Notes: a model not told the origin generated them from the letters alone. Counted from the stretch's first letter, positions 23,662 to 35,285 are shown. The stretch: 64,000 nt of DNA from Aristolochia californica (GCA_029961685.1 JARWKL010000005.1:42941357-43005356), one strand, 5' to 3'. Translations and numbers: made by a program.

Positions 23662-23848
23662 TTTTTTAGGATACAATATTGTGATACAATATTGAATAGT
23701 ACGTGATGTTTTTACGGTAAAGGAAAAGAAGATCTGGTCTAGTACGGAAGCCCGTGTCTCTATCGAGTGTATTTTGGATAGACTAGATAATTATTCTTGA
23801 AATTCTTGGAATCTAACTTCCATGGCTGGATGTCTGTATGTTGGGGTG
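21767..23848 (+). mobile_element. Collapsed Copia retrotransposon
   Basis: Two direct repeats of about 134 bp (21767-21900 and 23715-23848), sharing TTTTGGATAGACTAGATAAT and GAATCTAAC, bracket pol remnants. The remnants are an integrase core (SNRGGEYYG, YVLNKVPTKAIHKT, KLDPIKISGYFIGYAEKSNG, about 21935-22570), the start of reverse transcriptase (about 22755-22955) and RNase H (STTKAEFVTYFE, IYCDNHTTVFLAKN, SKYIDIKY, about 22985-23330). Gag, protease and the RT core are missing and stops are frequent. The repeats are probably LTR pieces. An (AT)20 run lies between RNase H and the right repeat (23619-23658). Confidence 0.85.
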
Positions 23849-26800
23849 TTTAAATTTTTATGAATACCATGTATTTTTAGGAATTCTGCTAACAATATGA
23901 GCACAATTATTTCGGCTTTTGGAGGTTCGTAGCTGCTGTTGATTGATAAGCAGTCATTCAACTCATATTGCTGAAAGGACCGGAGACTACCACTGAGATA
24001 AAGCGACAAGCAGCATTAGATGCTTCGTCTCACTACCGTGATTGACCGTAAAGCAAATGGATGATGAAGTGCTCTGTTGCTTGTCTTATTAATGGTGTCA
24101 GTTCAGTTCAATGTATGAAGTTGGCCATGATGATCTTCATGGGTTCGCTATTCTTCACCACCACTTGAGAAAGACGACTACGTGGCTGATCGTGGATCAG
24201 ACGGAGCGCGTCTCAACTCAGTCTCCCATTACGTAAAGTGAACAAACTCAAGATCCTGAGCTTACAGTAACTAGTAAAAAAACCAATCTAGAACTTGGGT
24301 TCTCCACAGATTACATTCATCGGTGTGCACCTCACGACAAATCTGCTTTCGTTGACGACCCAAATGGGTAATGATATCCCGTTCATATTCCATCCCAAAT
24401 TCGGCAGTCATTTTGCTCGGAGCTACCCAGTAAGAAATTGGAACAGAGATGCTGTCGTCCATCAAAATGATTTCTCTCCCAGTGGCTGTGGGTCTCTTTT
24501 GAAGAGAAAAACAGAGGCAAATCTGGATGGGGAATTATTGCGAACAGGGAGTGGGACTGCAACCACTCTTCTACAGAAAAAAATGTCAAGCCTTTTGAAG
24601 ACCACAAAGCATGAGAGTAGACCCAGAAGAGAAGCTACTATGATCAGAGTCTAAATCTTCTCGTTGGTCTTTGCTCTTTCTGTGCTCATCCAGCTCGCCG
24701 CATTTTTGTTTCATTTGGAGCAGGATCTACAGTAGTGAAAGAACTGGCGTGGCTTCGTGAGCTACTGTAATGCCCATTTTCAGTTTCTTCATGTTTTGCA
24801 GATCAATAAAATTTCATAGTCAAAAGGTTGCTCGTAACTTCCTTCTTAAAGGAAAAAGAAAAACGATTACTCACTCTTTCGTAATTTCTCCAAACTAAAA
24901 TCGATTCCCAGCTTATTGGTAAGGCATAGAATCATTTTACAAGTACTGAACCAAGATATCCTTGGATTCTTTCAATGGTTACTAACTCGCTACCTCTGCA
25001 TGAATTTTCCTCACGATGTTTTTCCCAGAAAGCTGATAAAACCTAATCCCCCCATTACTCTCACTCCCATTTCGTCAAACACCTTGCTTGTTCATTACCC
25101 ACTTCATCTCAATCAACAAAAATGGCAGAGAGAGAGAGAGAGAGTGACGTAAAACCCGATTAAAGATTCCTCCAAAGAATCCAAGGCATTTAAAAAAGGT
25201 AGAGCAATATATATGCAATATGCATGCATATACACCCAAACGGTCGCCATCTAATTCATTGTTGTTCTTTTTGTCATCGTCGTTCTGCGCCTGCCAACTT
25301 GAGGATTGTTTAGAACAAAACAACGCAGTAATGGCGGAAGATTCACAGAAATCAACCAGAAATGCCCACATTCACACCATCTCCCTTTTGTTTATAGATT
25401 TTCAAATGACCGGTTAACCTAATGCATGAAATCACTAAACTAAGTCTACAAATAAGAATCACAAAATTATAATGAAAAGCCTCATATTCTCCGGAATCAT
25501 TCTCCAGTGTCTCCATCTAACTGCTATTCCCAACCCTACGAACTAAACTAATCCCACTTAACCAAACAGCCGTTCTTTCCTTCTTTGGTTTTCCCGGTTC
25601 TCTTCTGCTGGCTAGGAAGTCTACAATTTTCCCATTTTTGTCTCCTCCCGCAGCTTCGCTACCCCCTTTTTCTCTCCTACGCAAGGGGGGATGATTTGAC
25701 TCGTCGATTTCGTGGGTCCGTTAAAACCCTAATTTAATATCCGTATTTCCTACGTATACCGAGTGAAAAATCATTTTATACCTGTATTTATTATTATTAT
25801 TTTTACAGGTGTTGGATACGATATTGCCCGCTGTACCACAACTGTATAACGCGGGGCTGGCCGTGGTGGGGGGTGGCACCGACCAACAGTCAGGTCGGGT
25901 CCTTGGTGCATGATACACGGGTTCATGAATGCTGCTGTACCTTTGACTTGCAACCGAGGTATTAGTGTAATTTCGACTTGCACTTTCATGGTCTGCTCTG
26001 ATCTTCTAATCTGTCGGAATCTCCGTCGAGAATCGTTTAAACTGTAAGCTTTTAGTTAATTTGATTCTTTCTTTCTTTGGATAATCCTTGTTTGCAGGTT
26101 ACGCTTCGTGCATGGATTAAAATTTGAAAAACTCAAATTGGTATTTGAACGCGTGCGATCGGATTAAATGATTTGGACGGCGTTTCGTTCTGTGGAGTTT
26201 GAGACCGTAACAGATTCGGAGTCGTTCCTACGCGATGCATTGGCTTGATAGTATCAATTGTAGATTCATCTCTTGATCGTTTCCTTTTGATTAAAACTGT
26301 GAAACTCCATTCTTCTCTGCGTTGTCTCTCAGAATTCTGAACGTAGTAGTTTTAATATTGAGATTTCGGTAAAGAATCATATGGGGACGGGAGAAGATCT
26401 CTTTATATATAATGCCTGAAAGAAATGTTGTAATTCTTAGACACTGCACGAGCATCAAGAAAGACTGAAAATTTGGCGAAGATCCCCTCAGCTTCCGTCA
26501 CTTTGGCGACTCGCACTTCCACGGAGATCACTGTGTTTTCTTTTTCCTCTCTTGATGAAATGAAAAACGATCCATTAATGATTGTTTCTCTTTACTAAGT
26601 GGGTAGATCCCAAAACATCCCAAATTTGGTTTTCCGTTGAAGCAAGCTGGCCTGTCCTCCTCCCTATTATTTCCCGATTTGCCGCAGTGAGGGAACAGAG
26701 ACTGTCACAGTTCGGAACTCCCAAAACACCTTTCCCTAGAAAACGCCATTTTTTGGTGAACGCCGTTAAAGGCAAAACGATATTTGTTTAAGTCACTCAC

Positions 26801-27352
26801 TGCGGCCTCCAGGTACGACCGGAGACTTACCGGTGTAATTTGGCTGCTCAAAGTGGTGCTCTTTCTCTCGGGGACCAGTTCCCGCGTGAATCAATTCACA
26901 GTCAGGAGTGGCCGTCCAGGGAATTAAGTAATTAAGCTTACTTAAGCACATGTATGATGCATTAAAGATAAGGAGTGAGCAGTGGAGGAGATGTCCAATC
27001 GTTGTTTCCCGGGAAAGCGCGTTACGGTGGACGGTAACGGTTATGCAGTCATCGCAGAAGGTGACGAGGAGATTCCCAGATGATTCCTTGCCTGAGGCGG
27101 TCTCGCCTCTCTCTCTCTCTCTCTCTCTTCACACAAGCTCCCATTTTTAATTAATTCCTTTGTCCACTCTCTTTTTCCTCGCGCTTGTGCCACGATCACC
27201 TCCGATTTTTCTCCTAGCCTTCCACCTGTTGAATTTATTCGTGAAAGGTGGAGAATGGATAACAAAAGAGGAAGCGTTTTTAAGACAAGATAAACAAGAA
27301 AAACTAACAGCAACTACGACCAAGTTCATGCACCCGGGCCGCTCCCGTCCCC
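23849..27352. other. Intergenic DNA upstream of the BAHD gene, no recognised gene
   Basis: Several 60-120 codon frames exist (for example 24271-24465 minus and 24295-24654 plus) but none has features I can place in a family. A GA microsatellite lies at about 25129-25144 and a CT microsatellite at about 27109-27128. The last kilobase should hold the acyltransferase promoter. Confidence 0.5.
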
Positions 27353-27360
27353 TATATAAA
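27353..27360 (+). promoter_or_regulatory. TATA box of the BAHD gene
   Basis: TATATAAA stands 78 bp before the start codon, in a C-rich setting typical of plant core promoters. This predicts transcription starting near 27385 and a 5' UTR of about 50 bases. A pyrimidine (CT)n tract lies 225 bp further upstream. Confidence 0.75.
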
Positions 27361-27437
27361 CCCCATTCCCCTCGCCCCTCTGCTCACACACCAAGAGCTG
27401 CCAACCGGGAGATACACGAGAGCGAAAACAGAAAAAA

Positions 27438-28922
27438 ATGTCTCCTTCTCCGTGTCCTCCTTCGCTATCCGTAATCTCCAAATGCACTGTCTACCCCGTC
27501 CAGAAATCCACCGTCGGAAATCTCAAACTCTCTGTCTCTGATCTCCCCATGCTCTCTTGTATGTACATTCAAAAGGGTGTCCTCTTCACTCGCCCTCCCG
27601 TCCTTATAGAAGCTTTCGTTGCTCTCTTGAAGCAAGGACTGGCGGAGACACTCACCCACTTCCCCCCACTCGCTGGTCGTTTGGTAACCGATGCTGCTGG
27701 ATGCGTTCATATTTCCTGCAACGATGCTGGCGTCCACTTCGTTCATGCCAATGCAGGGAACCTGATAATTCGTGAGGTTTTGTCCCCGACGGACGTGCCG
27801 GATTCGGTCAAGCTCTTCTTTACTTTCGACGAGGTCGTCAGTTACGATGGCCATTTCCGACCAATAACCGCTGTCCAGGTGACGGAACTCGCGGACGGCG
27901 TTTTCGTGGGCTGTACCGTCAATCACGCCGTCACGGACGGGACCTCGTTCTGGAACTTCTTCAATAGCTGGGCGGAGGTCTGCAGAGGCGTGAGGAGAAT
28001 TTCCCGCTCTCCGGATTTTAGCAGGAATTACGTGAAAGACTCGCAGGCGGTGCTGGAGTTCAGTGATGGTAGGCCGAAGGTGTCGTTCGACGCCAAGGCA
28101 CCGATTAGGGAGCGGATCTTCCATTTCAGCAGAGAAGCGATTCAAGAGCTCAAGGCGAGGGCCAATGGGAGAACGTTGATCCCGATCGCGGAGATCATAG
28201 GCAAACAAAGCAACGACGAGTTGAAAATCAAGAAAGGCGAGCTCCCGTGCCCCAACAGGAATATAAACTCCGCTCTCGACACTCTCCTCCGGGGCACTGG
28301 AGGAGAGAAGACAGTGACCGAAATCGTCGATCGGTCAAAGGAAATCTCGTCATTCCAAGCGCTGTCAGCTCAGCTATGGCGGTCGGTGACGCGCACACGA
28401 AAGCTCAACGCCCGGAAGGAGGCAACGTTCCGCATGGCAGTGAACTGCCGCCACCGTATCGAACCGCGGATGGATCCCTACTACTTCGGGAACGCGATCC
28501 AGAGCATCCGAACAGTAGCCACGACGGGGGAGCTGCTTTCCCGCGACCTCCAGTGGTCAGCGGGACTGCTGCACCGGAACGTGGTGTCGCACGACGACGA
28601 GAAGGTTCGAGGAGGGGTGGAGGCATGGGAGAAGGAGCCGCGGGTGTTCCCGCTGGGGAACCCGGACGGGACGTCGATCACCATGGGGTCGTCGCCGAGG
28701 TTCCCGATGTACGACAACGACTTCGGGTGGGGACGGCCGTTGGCGGTGCGGAGCGGTCGGGCGAACAAGTTCGACGGGAAGATATCGGCGTTCCCGGGGA
28801 GGGAAGGAGGAGGGAGCGTGGACTTGGAGGTGTGCCTGGCGCCCGAAACGATGGCCGGTTTGGAGGCCGATACGGAGTTTATGCAGTACGTGAGCGGCGC
28901 AACAGCAAGATCTTCGTTTTAA
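27438..28922 (+). CDS. BAHD (HXXXD-type) acyltransferase
   Basis: An intact intronless gene of 494 residues. It has the two signatures of plant BAHD acyltransferases, which transfer acyl groups from CoA thioesters to alcohols or amines in the cytosol. The catalytic HXXXD motif is HAVTD at residues 163-167, and the structural DFGWG motif is at 428-432. The N-terminus (SVISKCTVYPVQKS, then LSVSDLPMLSCMYIQKGVLF) and HFPPLAGRL are those of the clade containing Arabidopsis At3g50280-like acetyltransferases and EPS1. The acyl donor and acceptor cannot be told from sequence. Residues around 255-290 form a longer than usual polar insert. The high GC content and lack of introns fit many members. The start is supported by the TATA box and A-rich context (AAAAAATGTC). 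Confidence 0.93.
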   Translation: MSPSPCPPSLSVISKCTVYPVQKSTVGNLKLSVSDLPMLSCMYIQKGVLFTRPPVLIEAFVALLKQGLAETLTHFPPLAGRLVTDAAGCVHISCNDAGVHFVHANAGNLIIREVLSPTDVPDSVKLFFTFDEVVSYDGHFRPITAVQVTELADGVFVGCTVNHAVTDGTSFWNFFNSWAEVCRGVRRISRSPDFSRNYVKDSQAVLEFSDGRPKVSFDAKAPIRERIFHFSREAIQELKARANGRTLIPIAEIIGKQSNDELKIKKGELPCPNRNINSALDTLLRGTGGEKTVTEIVDRSKEISSFQALSAQLWRSVTRTRKLNARKEATFRMAVNCRHRIEPRMDPYYFGNAIQSIRTVATTGELLSRDLQWSAGLLHRNVVSHDDEKVRGGVEAWEKEPRVFPLGNPDGTSITMGSSPRFPMYDNDFGWGRPLAVRSGRANKFDGKISAFPGREGGGSVDLEVCLAPETMAGLEADTEFMQYVSGATARSSF

Positions 28923-29316
28923 TTAATCCATAAATTGTCGCTTTCGGGAGGGGGATAAGATGGGCAACGATCGGTTTTGTCGTTTTCCTTTCCAGGGGAA
29001 GCTTTTTGATGTTGTCTGGGTTATAAAGAGGCGGAAAGCCGGTTTGTCTTTTGTATCCTTGTTTCTATCATGTAATGCGGCTATGCCCACCGCAGCCCTC
29101 TTCGGGCTAGAACGGGGCTTGTGGGGCCCATCTACCCTTTGTCACTGCTTCTTTCGAGCGTTTACTACTTACTGGTTAATACTAAGCCCTATGAAGGGTA
29201 TTTATGTCAATGTTTGGCCTTTAAGTGTTACTTTTCTCTTCGCAAATTCGCAACCGCTTGCCGCTTTTTGGTCAGTCTGTGATGGCTGTCTCTTTGTTCG
29301 TGCCGTAGCAGTGGCG
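28923..29316. other. BAHD 3' flank and Josephin promoter region
   Basis: About 390 bp separate two genes on the same strand. The ORF that spans 28960-29451 has no recognisable features. No clear TATA box was found before the Josephin gene. Confidence 0.5.
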
Positions 29317-30581
29317 ATGGAGGAGGAGAGGAAGGGGATTTATCACGAGAAGCAGAGACTGCAGTTCTGCTTATTGCATGCACTCAATAATCTTCTCCAG
29401 GTATTTTCACATCGTATCCATGTTCTCTGTATGAATTGGTTGGAGACATGAGGCCGGGTTCTCGTCCACGGATTGATTTTCTGGTTAAGTGATTGTTGAC
29501 TTGAGAGATTGCGGTGTTCACTGTAGTTATGATTCTGTTTTGTTCTTTTATTTACATTGTGTTTTTCATCAAAAGTTAGCTGTGGTTCCCGATTGCCCTA
29601 AACCCTAGAATTTTCAGTTTGGAAATCGTCGCGAGTTCGTGTTGAAAGTTTTTAATTTTTCGTTGTGGTTCAATCTAGAGGGGCAAGAGTTGTAAGGAAT
29701 AGCTGAAATAGTTTGTTTTCTGGTTCTGGTAGTTGATTTGATAGTGTTATTTCGATGCTGTTGTCTATTCATCTTGAGTGAGCTAAAAAAACGTGCTTTA
29801 AATCGAGACAACTTGGTTTTAAAAGAAAACTACTTTTGCTAGTTCGATCACCGGAGTATTGATTCATTTCCTTTGCACCTCTATCTAGCAAGAGTCTAAT
29901 TTTGGTACTTTGCTCGCCGTAGTATTGATTCGTTTCCTTTGCAGCTGTGTTCCGCAATCGCTTACTTTTCCTGCTTTGATCGCTGGAGCATTTATTCCTT
30001 TGTGCCTTTATTTCCCTAGAGTTCTTCTTTTAATCGACTCATGTAGGTTTGTTCTCCACAAGGGCTTGTGGTTTTGTCATCTTTCTTCACTAATTTTGTC
30101 AATAGTTCAGGACAAGGATTCTTTCTCTCGGGCAGACTTGGACGGGATAGCTGACCAACTCCTCCTCATCGATCCAAACAAAGAAAATTGGAGTCCACTA
30201 TCAGTAGTCTTCAAGCACCATCATAATACTCTGACGGGAAACTATGACGTGAATGTGCTGATCGGTGCCTTGGAGGGAAAAGGGAAAAAGGTTGTTTGGC
30301 ATGACCGTCGTAATGGAGCTGCTTCTATCGATCTCGATCAGTCTGAAGAGACTTTAGTTGGGATTATGCTCAATGTCCCTGTGAGGAAGTTCGGTGGGCT
30401 TTGGAGAAGTAGGCATTGGGTAGCATTGAGAAAGATTTCAGGACTCTGGTATAACTTAGATAGTGATCTGGGTACACCCAAAACCTTTGCAAATGTACGG
30501 GAAGTTAAGGAATTTTTAGATGATGTTACTAGTCAAGGTGGGGAAATTTTACTCGTTCTAGAGGACAAACAGAACAGCTGA
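29317..30581 (+). CDS. Josephin-domain deubiquitinase-like protein (two exons)
   Basis: The two exons are 29317-29400 and 30111-30581, joined in phase 0 across a 710-bp GT-AG intron (CTCCAG|GTATTT and TTCAG|GACAAG). The product has 184 residues and is essentially one Josephin domain, the ataxin-3/JOSD cysteine protease fold that removes ubiquitin. The catalytic set is present: Gln13 and Cys18 in EKQRLQFCLLHALNNL, His130 in RSRHWVALRK and Asp145 in WYNLDSDL. Also conserved are TGNYDVNVLIGALEGKGK and GIMLNVP. The length matches the small JOSD1/2-like class. The downstream FAS1 frame begins only 32 bp after this stop. Confidence 0.9.
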
Positions 30582-30601
30582 TGCATCTCTCTTGTCTGTA
30601 G
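30577..30601 (+). promoter_or_regulatory. Candidate 3' splice site between Josephin and FAS1
   Basis: The sequence CTGAT, a pyrimidine-rich CTCTCTTGTCTG and a terminal TAG form a branch point, tract and acceptor directly after the Josephin stop. Splicing here would create an exon beginning at 30602 that reads in frame into FAS1. Whether it is used is unknown. Confidence 0.5.
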
Positions 30602-30613
30602 CTTGTGGATTTC

Positions 30614-31213
30614 ATGAAGAAGTTAAAAAGGAACTCCTTCAGCAGCTTGATATGTTTTATTTTTATACTTGTTATTGCCACATCAATTGTGGTATTAACT
30701 GCCTCGATGATGAGACTGCCTGATGTAACACTGGAAAGAAATAAATTTGGTTTTTCAAGGGCTTTCAGATATGGGAAAAGGCTCAAGGAGAAAGAGAAAT
30801 TGGGCACGTTTGGAAAGATGATGGTTGAGATGTTGCCAGATGATCTTGCTTTTACCGTCTTTGTACCTTCTGAGAAAGCTTTTGAAAGTGAGCTGCAGCT
30901 TCAGGCTAATGCAAGTTTGATAGAACATGAAGCCAACAACACATATGCCATTCTCTCCCGGGTATTGAGCTTTTCAGCGGTTCCACAGCATTTGCCTTCT
31001 GCCCTGGTGCCTTTTGGTAGCGAGATTCTGTTGGCCTCCATTTCTGGATTCAGATTATTCACTTCTAGGCGTCCTGACAGTGTCTTGGTGGTCAACAGTG
31101 TTTCGGCTGAACTGGTAGACATTAGGAAAGGGGAGATAATTGTACATATTATGAGTGGAGTTATTATGGATGCTGAATTTGAGCAAGCTTTTGAACCTGA
31201 AGAAGAAGATTAA
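30614..31213 (+). CDS. FAS1 (fasciclin)-domain membrane protein
   Basis: A 199-residue single-frame protein. A basic N-terminus (MKKLKRN) precedes a strong hydrophobic segment (about residues 9-30), predicting a type II anchor or uncleaved signal. Then comes one FAS1-like domain: FTVFVPSEKAFE resembles the first conserved box and VVNSVSAELVDIRKGEIIVH with SGVIM the second. A very acidic C-terminus (EPEEED) ends it. FAS1 modules mediate adhesion or matrix interactions; a single-domain form without GPI signal is not a classical fasciclin arabinogalactan protein. ATG 30614 is the first in frame. The frame is also open upstream to a consensus 3' splice site ending at 30601, so the gene may share a promoter and 5' exon with the Josephin gene. 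Confidence 0.75.
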   Translation: MKKLKRNSFSSLICFIFILVIATSIVVLTASMMRLPDVTLERNKFGFSRAFRYGKRLKEKEKLGTFGKMMVEMLPDDLAFTVFVPSEKAFESELQLQANASLIEHEANNTYAILSRVLSFSAVPQHLPSALVPFGSEILLASISGFRLFTSRRPDSVLVVNSVSAELVDIRKGEIIVHIMSGVIMDAEFEQAFEPEEED

Positions 31214-31796
31214 AAATCCACCGGTCAGATGATTGGTGATAAATGAAAAGTCGAGGCTACGGGATTGCTTCTGGTATGCCTTGTGATCCGTTTAAATGCA
31301 TAAAACTAGAAAAATGTAGTATTGGCTTTGTCTAATTATTTAGATTAGAGGCATATTTTGAATAAATTACGATTGCAAATATCCCTTTAAAAATATGATG
31401 TTTATTTGTCTTTTAAATGGTGGTGTGCGTTGATGCTACGAGATCGATTTCGTCTTATTTTTGGTTTGGACACGTTCAGTTAAAAGTTAAAAGTTGGTAC
31501 TTCAGCTCTGTTAAATCGTGCGTGCATTAACTGATTTCATTATAGCTTACATATTTTCTACTTTGGAAAGGTTATTCATGCCTCAATGACACGAGGGAGA
31601 ACACTGGCCGCAAATCTTGGAAATAGGCAAAATCTATCTTACTTGCACAAACAAATCTCAATCACCACTTTCCATGCAAAGCATTAGCAAGCTACACCCA
31701 AATTTTTCCAGAAAAATATACAACTGAATTACTTTCCATCATAATGTACATAATGTTACATTCAAATTGATCGACCAATTGCAATTCAAGATTTTG
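31214..31796. other. Convergent 3' flanks of FAS1 and SQD2
   Basis: The two genes end towards each other about 580 bp apart. No further gene is seen. Confidence 0.6.
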
Positions 31797-34700
31797 TCAC
31801 ACATAAGCAGGCTCTGTTGACCGGAATATTCTTCTGGTTAGCCACTGCAGGGGCCTTAGTAACTGAGCCCTTCTCTTTTTCCAAAACCAAATGGCTGCAT
31901 TATACTGCTCATTCCGTATCTTCATGGTCGCCGCCCGCCAATCATACTTTTCCATCTCTTCCCGAGCAGCTCTGCCAATTGTTTCTCTAAAGTTGTCATC
32001 CCTCAAGAGAATGTCCATCTTAGAAACACAGTCCTCCAGGTCCCCAGGAGTGAAAAGAAAGCCTGTCTTTCCTTCCTGATCTTCTGGTATTATGTCCGGG
32101 ATTCCGCCAGCTCGAGCAGCTACAACAGGAATCCCCGATGACATCGCTTCCAAGACAACTAGCCCAAGGGTCTCAGATTCTGACGGCATAACAAAGATAT
32201 CTCCACTTGCATAAGCTTGAGAGAGCTCCTGGCCTTGTAATATTCCCGTGAAAACCACCGGCATGCCCTCAAACATCTTTTCCAGCTCAGGCCTGTGTGG
32301 AAGGTAAAGAAATCAGAGGTTAAGGTTTGCAAACTTTTTGCTGTTTTTGTTTCTGCTTTCAGGAGCATTAGTACAAACTCTACGGGTCTGTTTGGAACCC
32401 TAGAAAAGAATAAAAAAAAAAAAATGAGAATCTGACCATTATTACTTCAAAAAATAGTTAGTGAAAAATAGATAATCATCAAAATTTCATTTTCATTAAC
32501 TATTTTTGGGAATAATAATAGTCAAATTCTCATTTTCTTTTCTTTTCCAAACAGACCCTTCAGCAATTGATTTTCTATCTACTCAGCAAACCAGGTGGCA
32601 TTGCATGTCAGACAGCTTACCTATATGGTCCATCTCCTATGAAAGCTATCCGCGCATATGGAAGCCTATCCATGACCCTGTGCAACAGATTTCTAATATC
32701 AGAGGTGGCGACAAATTGATGTGCTTGGAAAAAGGGTCAGTTTTTATTTCCTACCCATTTGAAAAGGAATATCCAAAATGAAGCTACACGGCTACAACAG
32801 AATACCTTCTAAATGAAAATATGTTTTTTCCAGAAGATGGGTCAGTTCAGGACTTCAAAAATCTAAAGTTCTCTTGAATAAGCCAGGGGTTAATACAAGA
32901 GAATATGTGCCTGGAAAACAAGCAATTCAAAAGAATTTGTGACTTTGAACACAGAGCCTCCATGAATAGACAACTTACTTTTTCAGGAAATCCAAGCTCT
33001 TTTCAACTCCCAACCTCCCAACATGAATCACTAACGGTCTTTCTGGCTCCCCATCACTGATTTGGCAGGAAAATCAAACTTCTGTCATGCATTCTCTCTC
33101 TAAAAAGAGGACAAATAGGAGAGTCTCACCTTAGCCAGAGCCTCATCTCAGGGTTGCGATATTGAGGGTGGAAGCTATCAGAATCAACACCTTTGTTCCA
33201 CAAACGTATCTTATTGGCTGCAATAAGTTACTGTTTAGCATGTAGTTGCCTTTCTTTCAAAAAAAAAATGTTCAAAAACGGGATACATATCTCACCTGTT
33301 GTGACATGAGCAGCTTCAAGATCCTTGCCAATTGCTGCTGAAGGTACCAGAGTAAGATCTGCAGCTCTATGAAGAAACCCTTCACCAAGTGATTCTAAGT
33401 TAGTATACCACAAGTAATTTCAAATAGCTACTTGGTCTAAGAAAGAACACATACTTATGATCAGCCACATGGGCTTCACCAGCCAACTGAAGGTATATCT
33501 TGGAATGTATCTGAAACCAGAATTTTACTCAAATTATTGACAGAGGCAATTCCTACTGTAAGTTCAAATAGCATTGAGTACAAAGTTACAACAAGCTCAC
33601 ATTGGGACATGAGTATGATAGGACATGACGATGGGGACACACAGAAGCTTCGCAATAATTAAAGCACCAAATACCTGATGAGATTTTTCAGTTCAGTTCT
33701 TTTCCCATAGAGAACATGTCTATTGAAAAAATAAAAGGTCTTGTTCTTTTGTTTTACCATAATTCCAGGTGATGATGCATGTATTATGTCAGGCTTAAAC
33801 TTTGCCACCTCTGAAATTATTCTGGGGCTCAGAGCCAGCGAGAGTGGAACCTTTTGGTACCACGGACAGGGGAAGCTGAAGACAGAAAAGAAGGGGGAAC
33901 AGTCAGAGCAATGGTTTAGAAATAAAAGACACTTCATCTTTGGAAACAGGTACTTTCAAGTCATCAAGTTGCTTTCAGGTATCTTAACATATTCTACTTT
34001 TTATAACTGTAAGATGCATGGTAATCTTCTTCCAACTTTATGCAAGCCACTATATCTATGTTTCTTAGACAAATGGTAGATTACTAAGAAGTGATTATAT
34101 AATGGAGAGAGGATTCAAAAACAAATGTTGGGACCATGAAATTAGCAATGAGTAAGTATAGGTGCATGAATACCTCCATGAACCAATTAATTTGGCCCCA
34201 TGGAACTCTTGTGGAACTCCTTCGTGTGTTGTTACCACAATGACCTGTGAGCCATGAAAAAGAGACATCATCATTCAGTTCAAATAGGACTTTCTTGACT
34301 TTCTTTTTCAGCTTTCAAGTTGTGAAATATGGTTTTCATCAGATCCAAAAGAGCTACTGTTTGACGATTTTGTTATTGGGTACTGTAAACAGGAATTTGT
34401 AGAACTCTGCAGCTTCACAGACTTGGTCTGAAAAAATTATGAAGAAACAACATGTACTGCCTGAAATGCATAAATCTCAACGAATTATGAATAAGAAAGA
34501 TAGTTCAGAAATTCAGGCTTACCTCATCCCCCATTTCACGAAGATATTTTATGAAATTCTGAAATCGATTCTTATATCCTGAGACATAACTGCAGGAATT
34601 GTATGATATCACACAAATACAAACAAATTAGTGAAGTTATAGTGAAAAAAATACGGTTATTAACCATAGACATGATATAACCCAAAAATGCTTTAAATTC

Positions 34701-35285
34701 AACAGGTAATGAGAAAAATAACAGCTAAGCACAAAACCTCTCCTATACCCCTCTGAAACAATGAAACTAAAACAACAGCAGCCGAGTCACAACCTACTAA
34801 GTGCTACTTCTGTTGCAGTTTAAAGAATAAGAAAAACAGAAGCTGACATCTAACACTAATTGTAAATCAGAATTCGCAAACCCAGCCTGTAAAACCAATA
34901 TAAAAGAGCAGACTCACGCAAAAGGTGATGGTTCAACGAAGAGAGCAATACGACGAGGCCTGCTTGACCCTTCCAACTCTTCCAAGAGTGGAGCTGTTGC
35001 ATCTCCTCCTTCCTCATCCTTAACTTCTTGAATTATCATCTTTCGCGAAAAGGCTTTGTGTCTCTGTCTCACTCTGCTTTTACAGGGTTTCAAATGCAGC
35101 GACCGCTTTTCAGCTGGAGAAAATGAAAACTGTATGAGCCTTTGCCTAGCTGCATCAGGCGGAGACAATCTGAGGAAGGAGGGGGACAAGAATGTGGTCG
35201 AAGAAGAAGAAGAGGAGGAGGCTGTGGAAGGGCAAGAAAGAGAAGAATTTATAGAAAGAAACGACATTGCGATTATTGAATTCAT
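31797..35285 (-). CDS. SQD2: UDP-sulfoquinovose:diacylglycerol sulfoquinovosyltransferase, chloroplastic (11 exons)
   Basis: The enzyme makes the last step of sulfolipid (SQDG) synthesis at the chloroplast envelope; SQDG is the anionic thylakoid lipid that replaces phosphatidylglycerol under phosphate shortage. Exons: 35285-34918, 34589-34523, 34244-34174, 33875-33758, 33674-33601, 33510-33455, 33379-33296, 33217-33130, 33056-32979, 32677-32621 and 32292-31797. All introns are GT-AG, and the exons sum to 1557 nt in one open frame (518 residues). A Ser-rich transit peptide covers about the first 85-110 residues. The GT4 glycosyltransferase body follows: IALFVEPSPFAYVSGYKNR, VVTTHEGVPQEFHGAKLIGS, MSYHTHVP, LVIHVGRLGVEKSL, IAFIGDGPY and the C-terminal nucleotide-binding SESETLGLVVLEAMSSGIPV. 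The start at 35285 is the first in-frame ATG. I see no defect. Confidence 0.95.
32384..32558. mobile_element. MITE in an SQD2 intron
   Basis: A 175-bp AT-rich segment bounded by inverted GGGTCTGTTTGGAA and TTCCAAACAGACCC, with internal complementarity (AATGAGAATCTGAC against GTCAAATTCTCATT). It lies in the intron between the last two exons, away from the splice sites. No obvious target duplication flanks it. Confidence 0.8.

Noticed and set aside
24271..24654. Overlapping ORFs on both strands with coding-like composition
   Set aside because: No motif or family recognised, frames are short and not linked by splice sites.
27465..28208. 247-codon minus-strand ORF
   Set aside because: Antisense shadow of the BAHD gene.
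28247..28933. 228-codon plus-strand ORF
   Set aside because: Frame-shifted shadow of the GC-rich BAHD gene.
30605..30613. FAS1 start at 30605
   Set aside because: That codon is GTG; the first ATG in frame is 30614.
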